A stretch of DNA of 64,000 bases from Alkalimarinus coralli (lineage in GTDB: Bacteria > Pseudomonadota > Gammaproteobacteria > Pseudomonadales > Oleiphilaceae). A program made the translations under genes and the position numbers. The notes beneath the pieces are model-generated. The model did not search any database, had not been told where the DNA came from, and saw nothing but the letters and a program-made list of their open reading frames with translations. The DNA lies in the NCBI RefSeq assembly GCF_023650515.1, contig NZ_CP096016.1, forward strand, positions 2,380,001 to 2,444,000, given 5' to 3'. Below are positions 47,673 through 57,407 of the stretch, in pieces (the first letter of the stretch is position 1; each line of letters begins with the position of its first letter).

Positions 47673-48362
47673 ATGGCTGAAGATTCAACAAAACCCGACT
47701 TTGCAATGGTGATGGCATCAGCGGTTCATGATATGAAAAACTCCCTAAGCATGCTTTTGCATTCGTTAGAGTTAATTAGCGACGAACTGCCAGATGAGAT
47801 GAAAACATCCGGCAAGGTCGCAACACTTCAATACGAAGCAGAAAGGGTAAATAACGATCTTATTCAGCTGCTGGGTGTTTATCGCCTTGAGAACGACAAA
47901 CTCTCGGTACATATAGATGAACATTATGTCCGAGACTTTCTTGAAGAACAGGCCGCTCGCTACGAAGTACTTTTCAACTCGCGCTCAATCACTTTGAATA
48001 TAGAGTGTGAAGATGACCTGATCGGTTATTTTGATCGGGATATGACAGCCGGAATTATCAATAACACCTTGACCAATGCTGCGCGCTACACCCATGACAA
48101 AATTACACTAAAAGCGTATCAGGAAGGTCACAATACTGTCTTTGAAATTGCCGATAATGGCGCAGGTTACCCGGCGTCTATGTGCAGTGCGCCGGGGCGA
48201 ATATTTAAAGGCATTGACTTCGAAACAGGCAGCACCAGTCTTGGGTTGTATTTTGCCTACCAAGTGGCACGCTTACACAAACAAGGCGATAAGGTTGGCA
48301 GTATCGCGCTGGAAAATGGCGGAGCACTGGGTGGAGGAATCTTTCGGATCACCCTGCCCTGA
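47673..48362 (+). CDS. Short soluble sensor histidine kinase
   Basis: A 229-residue kinase without sensor domain or membrane helix. The H-box has VHDMKNSLSMLLHSLEL with His19 as the likely phosphorylation site. The ATPase domain shows an N-box (NNTLTNAARYT), G1 (DNGAGYP) and G2 (STSLGLYFAYQVA). It is shorter than typical kinases because the input domain is missing, so it may take its signal from the two response regulators or from other proteins. An AAGGA sequence precedes the ATG. Confidence 0.9.
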   Translation: MAEDSTKPDFAMVMASAVHDMKNSLSMLLHSLELISDELPDEMKTSGKVATLQYEAERVNNDLIQLLGVYRLENDKLSVHIDEHYVRDFLEEQAARYEVLFNSRSITLNIECEDDLIGYFDRDMTAGIINNTLTNAARYTHDKITLKAYQEGHNTVFEIADNGAGYPASMCSAPGRIFKGIDFETGSTSLGLYFAYQVARLHKQGDKVGSIALENGGALGGGIFRITLP

Positions 48363-48616
48363 TATCTTGAGTGCAGTCAAAAACAATAATTAACCATGAA
48401 GGCATAACCGCTGACCGCACAGGCACCGTAATTGACTTTAAAGACATATTGACTTTAAAGACACAGCAAGAGAGAACTGAAGCCATTGCTGCTGCAACAT
48501 TTGTTGGTGCACTCTACCAGTGCTCTTTATCTGTTGTATATGCGAACCGTGACTCATAAACGGATTCGTAATGAATAGACGCATAATATATTTGCACTTT
48601 ATATTAAGGATCTCGC

Positions 48617-48659
48617 TTGACGCAGTATTTGTAAGCGCAGTAGTCGCAAGAAGGACTCA
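48617..48659. repeat. MITE-like intergenic repeat, copy 3 (right part)
   Basis: The segment GTATTTGTAAGCGCAGTAGTCG (in 48621-48646) matches the right ends of the repeats at 18.2 and 21.8 kb; the left end is not recognisable. It lies in the 324-bp gap between the kinase and the acyl-CoA dehydrogenase gene. The rest of the gap has no supported gene. Confidence 0.65.
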
Positions 48660-48686
48660 GATTAGATTTTAAAGGAAGAATCACCT

Positions 48687-50000
48687 ATGGCAAAAGACAC
48701 AATCGGGTTCGCTCTTTCAGCGGTCAATAAATTTGCTGGCTCTTCACTGGTCAAAAAGTTAAAACTGCAAAAACCAGCCGAAAAAATTGCCTATATATCA
48801 ACCCGAACAGGGTTTCAGGTTATTTCATCTACCAGCGCTAAAGTTCAGCAAGCAAAAAACTTCTTTACTCCCACTGCTTCCGCGAAACAGGCAACAGCAC
48901 TTTTCGACCCATCCTTTTCAGAAGAGCAACGTCTTATTAAAGACAGCCTGGATCGATTTTCTTCTGAAGTCATACGAACAGAAGCCTTTGAAGCAGACCA
49001 GCAGGCTTCAACACCACCAGAATTGTTCCAGCAAGCCAGTGAAATAGGCCTGCTGGCATACTCCGTACCCGAGAAGCTGGGCGGGTATATAGACACGCCG
49101 TCAACCGTTACTAACCTGCTAATCGCCGAGTCCATTGCTCATGGTGATATGGGAATCGCAACCGCATTACTATCAACCATCAGTGTGGCGAATGTTCTCA
49201 CGCGGTGGGGCACAGAAGAACAGCAAGCGCACTGGCTGAACCCGCTGATAAAATCGCTTGAACAACCCCAGGCACTGTTTGCAACTATCGCAATCAATGA
49301 ACCCACACCGCTTTTCAACCCTCATAATCTGACTACCAGTGTCACCCCGATTGATAATGGTTATAAATTGAATGGGCAAAAAAGTGCGGTATCGATTGGC
49401 GAACAGGCAGATTTTTTTCTAGTCGCTGCGTCCTCTCCAGGAGGAGAACAGCACCTCTACATCGTAAATAGTGCGTTAAAAGGTATTACTATTAATAACA
49501 GCCCGGGGATGGGGCTCAAGGCGGCAGGCCTTTGTACAGTCACATTCGAAGATGTGCAGCTACCTGAAGATGCGCGCTTGGGCGACAACAGCTTTCACTA
49601 CCAGACATTTCTTGATTTGGCCAATTTAGCCTGGTGCGCAATGGCAATCGGGTGTGGTCAGGCGATTCAAGACTACGTTGTAAAATACTGCAACGAACGA
49701 GCTGCCTTTGGTGAACCGATTAGTCACAGACAGTCTGTCGCGTTTATGATTGCAAACATTGGGATAGAGCTGGAGGGCATGCGACTCCTTACCTACCGGG
49801 CGGCCAGCCGAGCTGAACAGGGGCTTCCCTTTCATCGAGAAGCCTATCTGGCCAAGGTACTCTGCTCAGATAAAGCGATGGAAATAGGCACCAATGGTGT
49901 TCAGCTTTTGGGTGGCCACGGTTTTATTAAAGAGCACCCCGTCGAACGCTGGTACCGGGATATGAGATCCATCGCTATCTTATACGGACTGCACGCTTAA
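48687..50000 (+). CDS. Acyl-CoA dehydrogenase family protein lacking the usual catalytic Glu
   Basis: A 437-residue protein. An unusual helical N-terminal extension (about 1-75) precedes an acyl-CoA dehydrogenase fold (N-domain 75-190, beta domain 190-285, C-domain 290-437). The flavin-site segment LLGGHGFIKEHPVERWYRDMR is intact. The catalytic base position, normally YEGT, reads LYGLHA and the chain stops there. The alternative Glu site of isovaleryl/long-chain enzymes is also not Glu (FLDLANLAW). It may be non-dehydrogenating or work with the second acyl-CoA dehydrogenase 55 bp downstream. AAAGGAAG precedes the ATG. Confidence 0.85.
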   Translation: MAKDTIGFALSAVNKFAGSSLVKKLKLQKPAEKIAYISTRTGFQVISSTSAKVQQAKNFFTPTASAKQATALFDPSFSEEQRLIKDSLDRFSSEVIRTEAFEADQQASTPPELFQQASEIGLLAYSVPEKLGGYIDTPSTVTNLLIAESIAHGDMGIATALLSTISVANVLTRWGTEEQQAHWLNPLIKSLEQPQALFATIAINEPTPLFNPHNLTTSVTPIDNGYKLNGQKSAVSIGEQADFFLVAASSPGGEQHLYIVNSALKGITINNSPGMGLKAAGLCTVTFEDVQLPEDARLGDNSFHYQTFLDLANLAWCAMAIGCGQAIQDYVVKYCNERAAFGEPISHRQSVAFMIANIGIELEGMRLLTYRAASRAEQGLPFHREAYLAKVLCSDKAMEIGTNGVQLLGGHGFIKEHPVERWYRDMRSIAILYGLHA

Positions 50001-50055
50001 TAACCCATAAGAACTCTGATTAGCCGCTTGTTTGCAGTAAGAACACAGGACGCAA

Positions 50056-51270
50056 ATGATGAACTATGAAATACCCCGTAAATTTAACGCACTTATTAAT
50101 CAGGCTCAGCAGGTAGCAGTAGAAGTTTTTCGCCCTATATCCCGCAAATATGATATTGCTGAGCACGAATATCCGGTCGAACTCGATATGCTGGCCTCAA
50201 TCATGGACGGCATGAATGATGGCGATATTAAAGGCGGTGCCGGTGCAACAAAACTCAAACAGGACAAAGACAAAGAAGCAGAAGGTGCCGTAAAAAACGG
50301 CAGCAACATGGCCACCGTGTTAGGGCTAACAGAACTCTGCTGGGGAGATGTCGGGCTCGCACTAAGCCTGCCAAGGCAAGGTCTGGGTAATGCAGCGATT
50401 GCCGCAGTCGCCAACAAAGAGCAACTTGAGCGTTATAAAAACACCTGGGCCGCAATGGCGATCACTGAGCCTGATGCAGGCTCTGACTCAGCCAATATCA
50501 ACACAACAGCTACATTGGACGGCGACGAATACGTAATCAATGGAGAAAAAATCTTCATCACCGCTGGGGGCCGTTGTGATGCGGTCGTTGTTTGGGCATC
50601 GCTCAACAAAAAACTCGGTCGCGCTGCAATTAAGTCGTTTATCGTTGAAAAAGGCACCCCGGGAATGGAGCTTGTCAGACTTGATAAAAAGCTGGGAATA
50701 AAGGCCTCCGATACTGCTACGATCCGATTTGAGGGCTGTAGAATTCCCAAGGAAAACTTGTTGGGCAACCCTGACATTGACACCCAAAAAGGCTTTGGTG
50801 GTGTCATGCAAACATTTGACAACACCCGCCCTGTTGTTGCCGCAATGGCCGTTGGCTTAGCAAGAGCGTCTATTGAGCTGACACAGGCACTGCTCAAGTC
50901 AGCCGGGGTTATTGCAGACTACGCAGCCCCAATTAACAATTCGCTGGCGAGTGAGGCTGAGCTATACCGTATGGAGGCCGACTTGGAAGCCGCTCGATTG
51001 CTGACACTGAAAGCAGCCTGGATGGCAGATAACGGCTACCCTAACTCAAAGGAAGCTTCAATGGCCAAAGCAAAAGCAGGCCGCACGGCTAACAGTATCA
51101 CACTTAAGTGCGCCGAGCTTTGCTCATCCATTGGCTATAGTGAATCCCACCTGCTGGAGAAGTGGGCCAGAGATTCAAAAATCCTCGATATTTTTGAGGG
51201 TACGCAGCAAATTCAACAACTTATTGTCGCTAGGCGAATGTTAGGCAAGAGTTCAAGCGAGTTAAAGTAA
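50056..51270 (+). CDS. Acyl-CoA dehydrogenase
   Basis: A 404-residue FAD enzyme of the acyl-CoA dehydrogenase family, which introduces the alpha,beta double bond in fatty acyl-CoAs. Motifs: MAITEPDAGSDSANI (flavin/substrate loop), KIFITAGG, and the catalytic-Glu segment ILDIFEGTQQIQQL. An acidic and lysine-rich insertion near residues 60-78 is atypical. It lies 55 bp after a related gene lacking that Glu, so the two may form a complex or a pathway pair. The chain-length preference is unknown. Confidence 0.92.
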   Translation: MMNYEIPRKFNALINQAQQVAVEVFRPISRKYDIAEHEYPVELDMLASIMDGMNDGDIKGGAGATKLKQDKDKEAEGAVKNGSNMATVLGLTELCWGDVGLALSLPRQGLGNAAIAAVANKEQLERYKNTWAAMAITEPDAGSDSANINTTATLDGDEYVINGEKIFITAGGRCDAVVVWASLNKKLGRAAIKSFIVEKGTPGMELVRLDKKLGIKASDTATIRFEGCRIPKENLLGNPDIDTQKGFGGVMQTFDNTRPVVAAMAVGLARASIELTQALLKSAGVIADYAAPINNSLASEAELYRMEADLEAARLLTLKAAWMADNGYPNSKEASMAKAKAGRTANSITLKCAELCSSIGYSESHLLEKWARDSKILDIFEGTQQIQQLIVARRMLGKSSSELK

Positions 51271-51369
51271 ACGCTCCACCTATTCGCAGGCTGAACTGTG
51301 AAACCTTGTAAAAACCAGTCAATAATGCTCATTTATTAGCCAGTCGCAAAAGCTTAGTTTTGCGACTAT

Positions 51370-51378
51370 TGTTATAAT
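51370..51378 (+). promoter_or_regulatory. Extended -10 promoter of the V4R-like diguanylate cyclase gene
   Basis: TGTTATAAT is a perfect extended -10 element about 70 bases before the ATG at 51448. No clear -35 was seen, as is common for extended -10 promoters. Confidence 0.6.
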
Positions 51379-51447
51379 GCAAGCCGAAAATTATCAACTG
51401 TTAAATTCCCCTTGCTTTGCATCGCGGGGTGCTCGGAGTATTGCTTT

Positions 51448-52587
51448 ATGTCACTGCCAGACTGGTATCAATGGGATAGCCAGGAAAAGAAACTTCGCTT
51501 TTTCGGCAATGATGCAGTCCTGCTTTGGAAAAAGCCTACTCTGCTAAACATGCTAAACCCACTCATTGAACAACTTGGTGAGAGTTTCTATTTCTTGTTA
51601 GTTGCTTATGAGGCCTCCGAAGGCGCAAGCGAAAACTACCGCTATATTACATCCCGCAAAAACTGCAGCTTTGAGCAGGGCTTTGCGGTGTGGGCTGATG
51701 TCGTTAGCACCGCTGGTTGGGGTTTTATGACGCTCAAAGCGGTAGATTGGAAAACCAAAACCGCAACCATCGAAATTGAAGACCCGTGCGAACTGACAAT
51801 ACGACAAACCAGAAATATACGCGACAACCTTCCGATGATATGCGGAAAAGTATCCGGTATTTTCAGCCATGCAATGAACAGTAATATGCGAGCACTGGTT
51901 ACCGATATACAAAGCAAAAACAACCGGATGTGCGCAAGGATTGAGCTAACTAAATCAAACGCAACGCTGAAGTCAGAGCTTGAACAGCTTAATGCAAGAG
52001 AAGGCCACACCCGCTACGAACATCTTCAAATACTTAACAAGAAACTTCAAGAGACTCAAAGTGAGCTTGAAGAGGCTAATCGACGGCTCACCGAACTGGC
52101 CATTAAGGATGATTTAACGGGTGCATATAATCGCCGTTATTTTATTGCTCAGGCCTCTCAACACCACAGCTATCAAGTGCGCTATAAGATGCCCGTCTCG
52201 GTCATGATGCTGGACATTGATCATTTTAAAAAGATTAACGACACCTATGGGCACCAGGCTGGAGATATTTCACTGGTTGAATTTGCCAGCACCTGCCAGG
52301 AAAACCTGCGAGATACTGACATGTTCAGCCGTTTAGGAGGGGAAGAGTTCGCTATTTCGATGCCTGGATTGGATCTAAGCCATGCAGCTCAAACAGCAGA
52401 GAAAATTCGCAGCCTTATTGAGGCGTTGCGAATCGACTATTCTGACGACAAAACCATAAACTTTACCGTCAGTATTGGCGTCGTAGAAATGCAGAAACAG
52501 GAGTCACTCGAAAGCGCGCTTAGCCGTGCCGACAAAGCGCTGTATACTGCCAAGCGAAGTGGCAGAAATCGAGTGGTTTCCGCCTAG
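51448..52587 (+). CDS. Diguanylate cyclase with V4R-like N-terminal domain
   Basis: About 379 residues from the ATG at 51448 (CGGAG upstream; the longer frame starts with TTG). The N-terminal 170 residues show a V4R-like pattern (GWGFMTLKAVDWKTKTATIE, then ICGKVSGIFSHAMN), a fold that binds small hydrophobic or metal ligands. A coiled coil (170-218) leads to a GGDEF domain with GGEEF (297-301), inhibitory site RDTD (288-291) and DDLTGAYNRR. It is predicted active. A GC hairpin overlaps and follows the stop. Confidence 0.88.
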   Translation: MSLPDWYQWDSQEKKLRFFGNDAVLLWKKPTLLNMLNPLIEQLGESFYFLLVAYEASEGASENYRYITSRKNCSFEQGFAVWADVVSTAGWGFMTLKAVDWKTKTATIEIEDPCELTIRQTRNIRDNLPMICGKVSGIFSHAMNSNMRALVTDIQSKNNRMCARIELTKSNATLKSELEQLNAREGHTRYEHLQILNKKLQETQSELEEANRRLTELAIKDDLTGAYNRRYFIAQASQHHSYQVRYKMPVSVMMLDIDHFKKINDTYGHQAGDISLVEFASTCQENLRDTDMFSRLGGEEFAISMPGLDLSHAAQTAEKIRSLIEALRIDYSDDKTINFTVSIGVVEMQKQESLESALSRADKALYTAKRSGRNRVVSA

Positions 52588-52619
52588 CGGGTTGCACGGG
52601 CTACGCCACGCAACCCGCT
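52586..52619 (+). terminator. Hairpin at the end of the diguanylate cyclase gene
   Basis: Perfect 10-bp stem AGCGGGTTGC/GCAACCCGCT with a 14-base loop, starting at the stop codon and followed by a short T-run (TTAG). Likely terminator, weak T-tract. Confidence 0.6.
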
Positions 52620-52693
52620 TTAGACTAAAAGCATCTGATGGGCCTGCCGATTCCCCCCAAAAAAACCGATTTATCCTGAAAACCAGGGTAAAC

Positions 52694-53743
52694 CTACCCC
52701 GGAAAGTCAGAACAACGCTGTTGTTGTTTAAGCCGTGCTTCTTGCTTAAGCTCTCGCCGCTTGGCGATCACTTTTGCGGCTTCACCACCCACGTGCTGCT
52801 CACCACGTTCGGATGATAGCTGAATCTGGCGCTGCCGCTCAGCATAGCGTGCCTTTTGTTCCGCGGTACTTTTATCAAAGCAATGAGGGCAACTTACTCC
52901 CAAAACATACTGTTCACTTTGTTTGTCTTGCTCAGTAATAGGAAAGCGGCAGGCATTGCACTGGTCATACTGACCCTTTTCCAACTTATGATCGACCGCA
53001 ACACGATTGTCAAAAACGAAGCACTCACCTTCCCACAAGGTTTCTTCTTCAGGCACCTCTTCGAGATACTTTAGAATCCCGCCTTCAAGATGGTAGACCT
53101 CGTCAAATCCCTTCTCTTTCAGAAAGGCCGTGGACTTTTCACAGCGAATACCACCAGTACAAAACATGGCAACTTTTTTATGCTTTGACGGATCCAGGTT
53201 TTGATCAACATAGTCAGGAAATTCCCTAAATGTTTCTGTTTTCGGGTTAAGGGCATTTTTAAATGTGCCAATATTAACCTCGTAGTCATTTCGTGTATCA
53301 ACCAGCAAAACACCTGGATCCGAAATTAACGCATTCCAGTCTTTTGGCTTAACATAAGTGCCAACGATGTGCTTAGGATCGATCCCTTCCACCCCCATCG
53401 TGACAATCTCTTTTTTAAGTTTAACTTTTGTGCGGTTGAACGGAACCTCATCATCAAAGGATTCTTTATAAGAGATATCCGCGAACCGGCTATCAGACCT
53501 CAGCCAGGCTAAAAGATTATCAATTCCCTGTCTGCTACCCGCTACAGTGCCGTTAATTCCCTCCTCGGCAAGAAGCAGGGTTCCTTTTACACCATTTTCA
53601 AGCATTACATTGAGTAGCGGCTGCCTCAGCGACTCAAAGTCTTCAAGGGTTACAAATTTATATAGCGCGCATACAACGACTGGCGATGCGTTCTTGTTAG
53701 AGAGCGTGCAATTGTTAACAGGGGTGTGATCTTGTTGTGACAT
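52694..53743 (-). CDS. trhO: Prephenate-dependent-type tRNA U34 hydroxylase TrhO
   Basis: A 349-residue rhodanese-type protein of the TrhO (YceA) family. It makes 5-hydroxyuridine at position 34 of tRNA in an O2-dependent way. N-terminal acylphosphatase-like domain (residues 20-120), rhodanese domain with the active-site loop [11 protein letters not shown] (Cys195, Cys201), and a C-terminal zinc-binding-like part with CNAC and CPHC. Full length. It converges with the diguanylate cyclase gene. Confidence 0.95.
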   Translation of the reverse strand: MSQQDHTPVNNCTLSNKNASPVVVCALYKFVTLEDFESLRQPLLNVMLENGVKGTLLLAEEGINGTVAGSRQGIDNLLAWLRSDSRFADISYKESFDDEVPFNRTKVKLKKEIVTMGVEGIDPKHIVGTYVKPKDWNALISDPGVLLVDTRNDYEVNIGTFKNALNPKTETFREFPDYVDQNLDPSKHKKVAMFCTGGIRCEKSTAFLKEKGFDEVYHLEGGILKYLEEVPEEETLWEGECFVFDNRVAVDHKLEKGQYDQCNACRFPITEQDKQSEQYVLGVSCPHCFDKSTAEQKARYAERQRQIQLSSERGEQHVGGEAAKVIAKRRELKQEARLKQQQRCSDFPG

Positions 53744-53991
53744 ATTAATAACCTATCATGCGTTCTGGAACGTAAAACCAGAGCAATTTGTGGGGCCGCA
53801 ATTGTAAACAAAACAGGGGTATTTATCAGTAATGATTTGTATAAAATATCACCAGAACGGAGTGCAATAAACAGATAATGGCCGCAATTGGCTCGGTGAT
53901 ATGATAAACGATCTATAAAACAGGTGTAGCTGAAAAGTCAGCGCAACAAAGTAGACGTAGAGACGAAACAATCAATACGATAAGACGGGCA

Positions 53992-55047
53992 TTACTGTGA
54001 GTGATGTTTGCCTTTGCAAAGGTACATATCCCGATCAGCATCGCGTAGAGCTTCTTCCAAAAAAGCCTCACTATGAGAACAGATACCAGAGTGGCCAATG
54101 CTGGCAGAAAACGGGTACTCCCTCAGGTCACCCACTTTTTTAATTGAGTATTGAATCTGTTGAATAACGTGCTTCAAATTGAGCATACTATCCATCACCA
54201 TAAGCACGGCATACTCATCACCACCAATTCGCGCAATCACATCGGCTTGCCGGAGCCGATCCTGTAGGATATTCGCCAGTGTTTTAAGTGCATCATCCCC
54301 TGCACTATGGCCAAACTGGTCGTTAATCAGTTTCAGGTCATCAAGATCAATAAAAAGCACCGTATAGCGTTTCCCCATACGCTGGGCCATTTCCAACGCT
54401 TGTTCTCCCAGTGTAAAGAAGCCACTTCGATTGAAAAGCCCCGTCAAGTGATCTCGCATAGAAAGTTCTTGAATCACCAAGTATTGGTCAAGGATTTTAA
54501 GGTCTGCTTCCACCAAACTGCGAAACCTGTCAATGAGCCGCTTAAAGATTTTCTGGTAGTGTGTGACCGCAAAGTCCATCACGCAGATCGTTCCAAAAAC
54601 GGTTCCGTCTGGCCAGTGCACAGGCAACCCTAAATAGGAGTTAAATCCATCGTTATGCACTTCCGGGTTATCAAGCCACTCATCATCACGGGTGGCATGG
54701 TTAACATAAAGAGGTTTGTTTTCATTAACAACTTTGCGGCAGAATAAGTTGATATCATTACCAATAACCGAGCCATCGACTGGATACGGGTTTTCTCTCG
54801 TCTCACTGGCAACAACAATCTGATAACCCTCGCTATTTTTTTGCACAATAAAACCCGCAGGTGCTTTGAATAGCTCGACCATCAAATTAATCGTTTCCTG
54901 CCACTTCGATACGATATCAACAGGATGTTTTGAGCCTAGTAGCCATGACTCCTTGTCATTACTCGTTTTAATTAACTGCTCTTCCATCTTCTCATACTCA
55001 CTCGCAAGCCCGGCATTGGCAACGCCACCTCTTGAAGTATAGTTCAT
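53992..55047 (-). CDS. GAF-GGDEF diguanylate cyclase
   Basis: About 351 residues from the ATG at 55047 (17 residues shorter than the longest frame). A GAF-type sensor domain (about 40-190, with SYLGLPVHWPDGTVFGTICVMD) is followed by a GGDEF domain with the active motif GGDEY (275-279), inhibitory site RQAD (266-269) and DHLTGLFNRSGF. It should produce c-di-GMP. It carries no membrane helix, so it is cytoplasmic. The 276-bp gap upstream is AT-rich and contains no gene. Confidence 0.9.
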   Translation of the reverse strand: MNYTSRGGVANAGLASEYEKMEEQLIKTSNDKESWLLGSKHPVDIVSKWQETINLMVELFKAPAGFIVQKNSEGYQIVVASETRENPYPVDGSVIGNDINLFCRKVVNENKPLYVNHATRDDEWLDNPEVHNDGFNSYLGLPVHWPDGTVFGTICVMDFAVTHYQKIFKRLIDRFRSLVEADLKILDQYLVIQELSMRDHLTGLFNRSGFFTLGEQALEMAQRMGKRYTVLFIDLDDLKLINDQFGHSAGDDALKTLANILQDRLRQADVIARIGGDEYAVLMVMDSMLNLKHVIQQIQYSIKKVGDLREYPFSASIGHSGICSHSEAFLEEALRDADRDMYLCKGKHHSQ

Positions 55048-55374
55048 AATAATCACTTTGGTTATTAATCGAACAACACTAAAAAATATGCTGTACATAC
55101 CTAGCAGTAGGGCTCGTCATAAAAAAATGTGCGACACTGACGAAGCATCCTGGTCTTAAGTGAAAAAATATTGCCATATATTTTCAGACTTGAACATATT
55201 GTTCAAAAAAAACAATCGGAACTAATAGAAAAAAATATGATAATGTAGTCATTTATTTGACTTATGTAACGTTTTGTTAAGTAAAAGCCGATTACTATTA
55301 ACTTGTTCAAGCTCATGGAAGACAAACAATAATCAATATAAATCCAACTGAGCACTCATAATCCGGGGTACAAC

Positions 55375-55902
55375 ATGAAAACGTCTATTGCACTGTTTAT
55401 AAGTCTGCTATCTGCCAATGCGTTGGCTGAAATTCATACCTGCGAGATAAATAATAAGACCGTATATTCAGATACCCCGTGCAGCCATATCAACCAGACG
55501 ATCCGAAAAGCGCCAAACACACAATCGAATACCTATTGGTGGGAAGATATCCAAGAGCGAAATCAATATAAACAACCCATCATGATTGATGGGCCTCTGG
55601 ATGAGCGTGTAGAAAAGGTCTCAACGATCATTTCTGAAGCCTGGCAGAAGTCCAATAGTTGCCAGTCAGCTATAGATTCAGGCAAAAATGAATCGATCTG
55701 CCGTGACTTTGTAAAGTATATTGAGCCAGGCACAGTATTTTGGCAGGCGAGTCATCAATATCAGTCATTAAACCTCTACACAAAAAATAAAATCATAGAT
55801 CAGAATAAGCTTGCCACCATTAAAAAGCAGATAGATGAGCTGGTGACCTTTAGAACTGACCTTAGAAAATACGTACAAAGGCAGCAGCTGGCCCAGCGCT
55901 AA
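55375..55902 (+). CDS. DUF4124 domain-containing exported protein
   Basis: A 175-residue protein. Signal peptide (residues 1-18) followed at once by a DUF4124 segment, IHTCEINNKTVYSDTPC, with its paired cysteines. The rest is helical with two more cysteines and a basic glutamine-rich end. DUF4124 proteins are periplasmic and of unknown function. CCGGGG precedes the ATG. It is divergent from the GAF-GGDEF gene. Confidence 0.88.
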   Translation: MKTSIALFISLLSANALAEIHTCEINNKTVYSDTPCSHINQTIRKAPNTQSNTYWWEDIQERNQYKQPIMIDGPLDERVEKVSTIISEAWQKSNSCQSAIDSGKNESICRDFVKYIEPGTVFWQASHQYQSLNLYTKNKIIDQNKLATIKKQIDELVTFRTDLRKYVQRQQLAQR

Positions 55903-56009
55903 TACCATTAGTCTACGCATTCGCTGAAGGAGCTCAGATACAACCTTGATCATATCTTCATTACACTAACAGGAGACATGATCTGCGGTAAATGTAGTAT
56001 ACTCCGGCG

Positions 56010-57383
56010 ATGATAAAAAAATCCCTCACTCCCCCAGCCTCTCGCAAGGCCTCAGCTCGACTCACCCAAGGCCCCGTTGATAAAACCCTGATATCCCTTT
56101 CGAAACATATGGCGCTGGGGATCGTATCAATTATCTTTATCAACGTCGTTGATACCTTTTACGTGGGCCAACTCGGCGCAAAAGAGCTGGCAGCGATCAG
56201 CTTTACGTTCCCTGTTACCATGATCGTCATTAGCCTCGCAATGGGCTTAAGTATCGGCACATCGGCGCTTGTCTCGCGAGCCATCGGGTCGGGGGATCAT
56301 GATCGAGTGAAACGTTTAACCACTGACTGTCTATCGCTTGCATTTATTCTGGTTTTTTTAGTTGCACTGACAGGTTATCTGACCATTGTCCCGGTATTCA
56401 AGGCATTAGGGGCATCAGCTGAACAAATCCAGTTAATTCACACTTACATGTCGGTCTGGTTTATCGGGGTCGGTTTAGTCGTCATTCCCATGGTCGGCAA
56501 CAGCGCAATACGAGCAACAGGTGATACCAAAACGCCGAGCCGAGTCATGATGGTTGCAGCGGCAGTCAATATCATTCTAGACCCGCTACTGATCTTTGGT
56601 ATTGGCCCTTTCCCGAGGCTCGAATTAACAGGGGCTGCACTCGCAACGTTAATTTCATATTCGCTGACGTTCCTTTTTTCTCTGTGGGTTTTGGGCTTAC
56701 GTGAAAAAATGCTGACCATTACTCTGCCAACGTTAGCTGAGCTCTGGCACTCATGGCAGGCGCTCTTTAAGCTGGCGATACCGGCTGCAACAACCAACAT
56801 GATGGCACCATTAACGATAGGCATCCTCACCCACCTCGCCGCTTCATTTGGTGACTCTGCCGTAGCGGCTCTAGGTGTAGGCACGCGTATTGAGTCACTG
56901 GCAATGATTGGCGTGATGGCGCTTTCATCAGTGCTCACACCGTTTATCGGTCAAAACTGGGGCGCTAAAAAACATGATAGAGTGCAGCAAAGTCTTCACT
57001 TTGCCATAAAGTTTGCGCTTTTTTGGGGTGTTGGGCTCTGTGTTACCCTGGCACTGTTATCGACTGTCATTGCCAGCCTGTTTTCAGACAACCCGGACGT
57101 TATTCAGCTAATTGAAATATTTTTAACCGTGGTTCCGATCAGCTATGCAGGCATGGGCTTAATTATTATCACCAGCGCAACCTATAATGCCTTTCATCAG
57201 CCGAAACAGGCCGCTATTCTGGTATTGACCCGACTGTTTATTTTAATGGTTCCTTTGGCGTTTATTGGGGCTCACGTTTGGGGCATAACAGGCATTTTTG
57301 CAGGCGTCATGGCGGCAAATGCTCTGGCAGGTATATTTGCCTACGCCAAACTGAAACGGAAAATTCGTACGCTGACACATTAA
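56010..57383 (+). CDS. MATE family efflux transporter
   Basis: A 457-residue MATE exporter with 12 membrane helices in two halves. N-terminal VDTFYVGQLGAKELAAISFTFP and the second-half GTRIESLAMIGVMALSSVLTPFIGQNWGA fit the family. These pumps expel cationic drugs and metabolites in exchange for sodium or protons. The start at 56010 has no strong ribosome-binding site. It is followed 24 bp later by the mutarotase-like gene on the same strand; a joint transcript is possible but a functional link is not evident. Confidence 0.93.
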   Translation: MIKKSLTPPASRKASARLTQGPVDKTLISLSKHMALGIVSIIFINVVDTFYVGQLGAKELAAISFTFPVTMIVISLAMGLSIGTSALVSRAIGSGDHDRVKRLTTDCLSLAFILVFLVALTGYLTIVPVFKALGASAEQIQLIHTYMSVWFIGVGLVVIPMVGNSAIRATGDTKTPSRVMMVAAAVNIILDPLLIFGIGPFPRLELTGAALATLISYSLTFLFSLWVLGLREKMLTITLPTLAELWHSWQALFKLAIPAATTNMMAPLTIGILTHLAASFGDSAVAALGVGTRIESLAMIGVMALSSVLTPFIGQNWGAKKHDRVQQSLHFAIKFALFWGVGLCVTLALLSTVIASLFSDNPDVIQLIEIFLTVVPISYAGMGLIIITSATYNAFHQPKQAAILVLTRLFILMVPLAFIGAHVWGITGIFAGVMAANALAGIFAYAKLKRKIRTLTH

Positions 57384-57407
57384 TTACTTAACCAGGCAGG
57401 CATAGTG

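Noticed and set aside
48371-48559. A 62-codon open frame after the histidine kinase
   Set aside because: No ribosome-binding site, low complexity and no family resemblance; it contains short internal repeats (ATTGACTTTAAAGACA) and is followed by the intergenic repeat.
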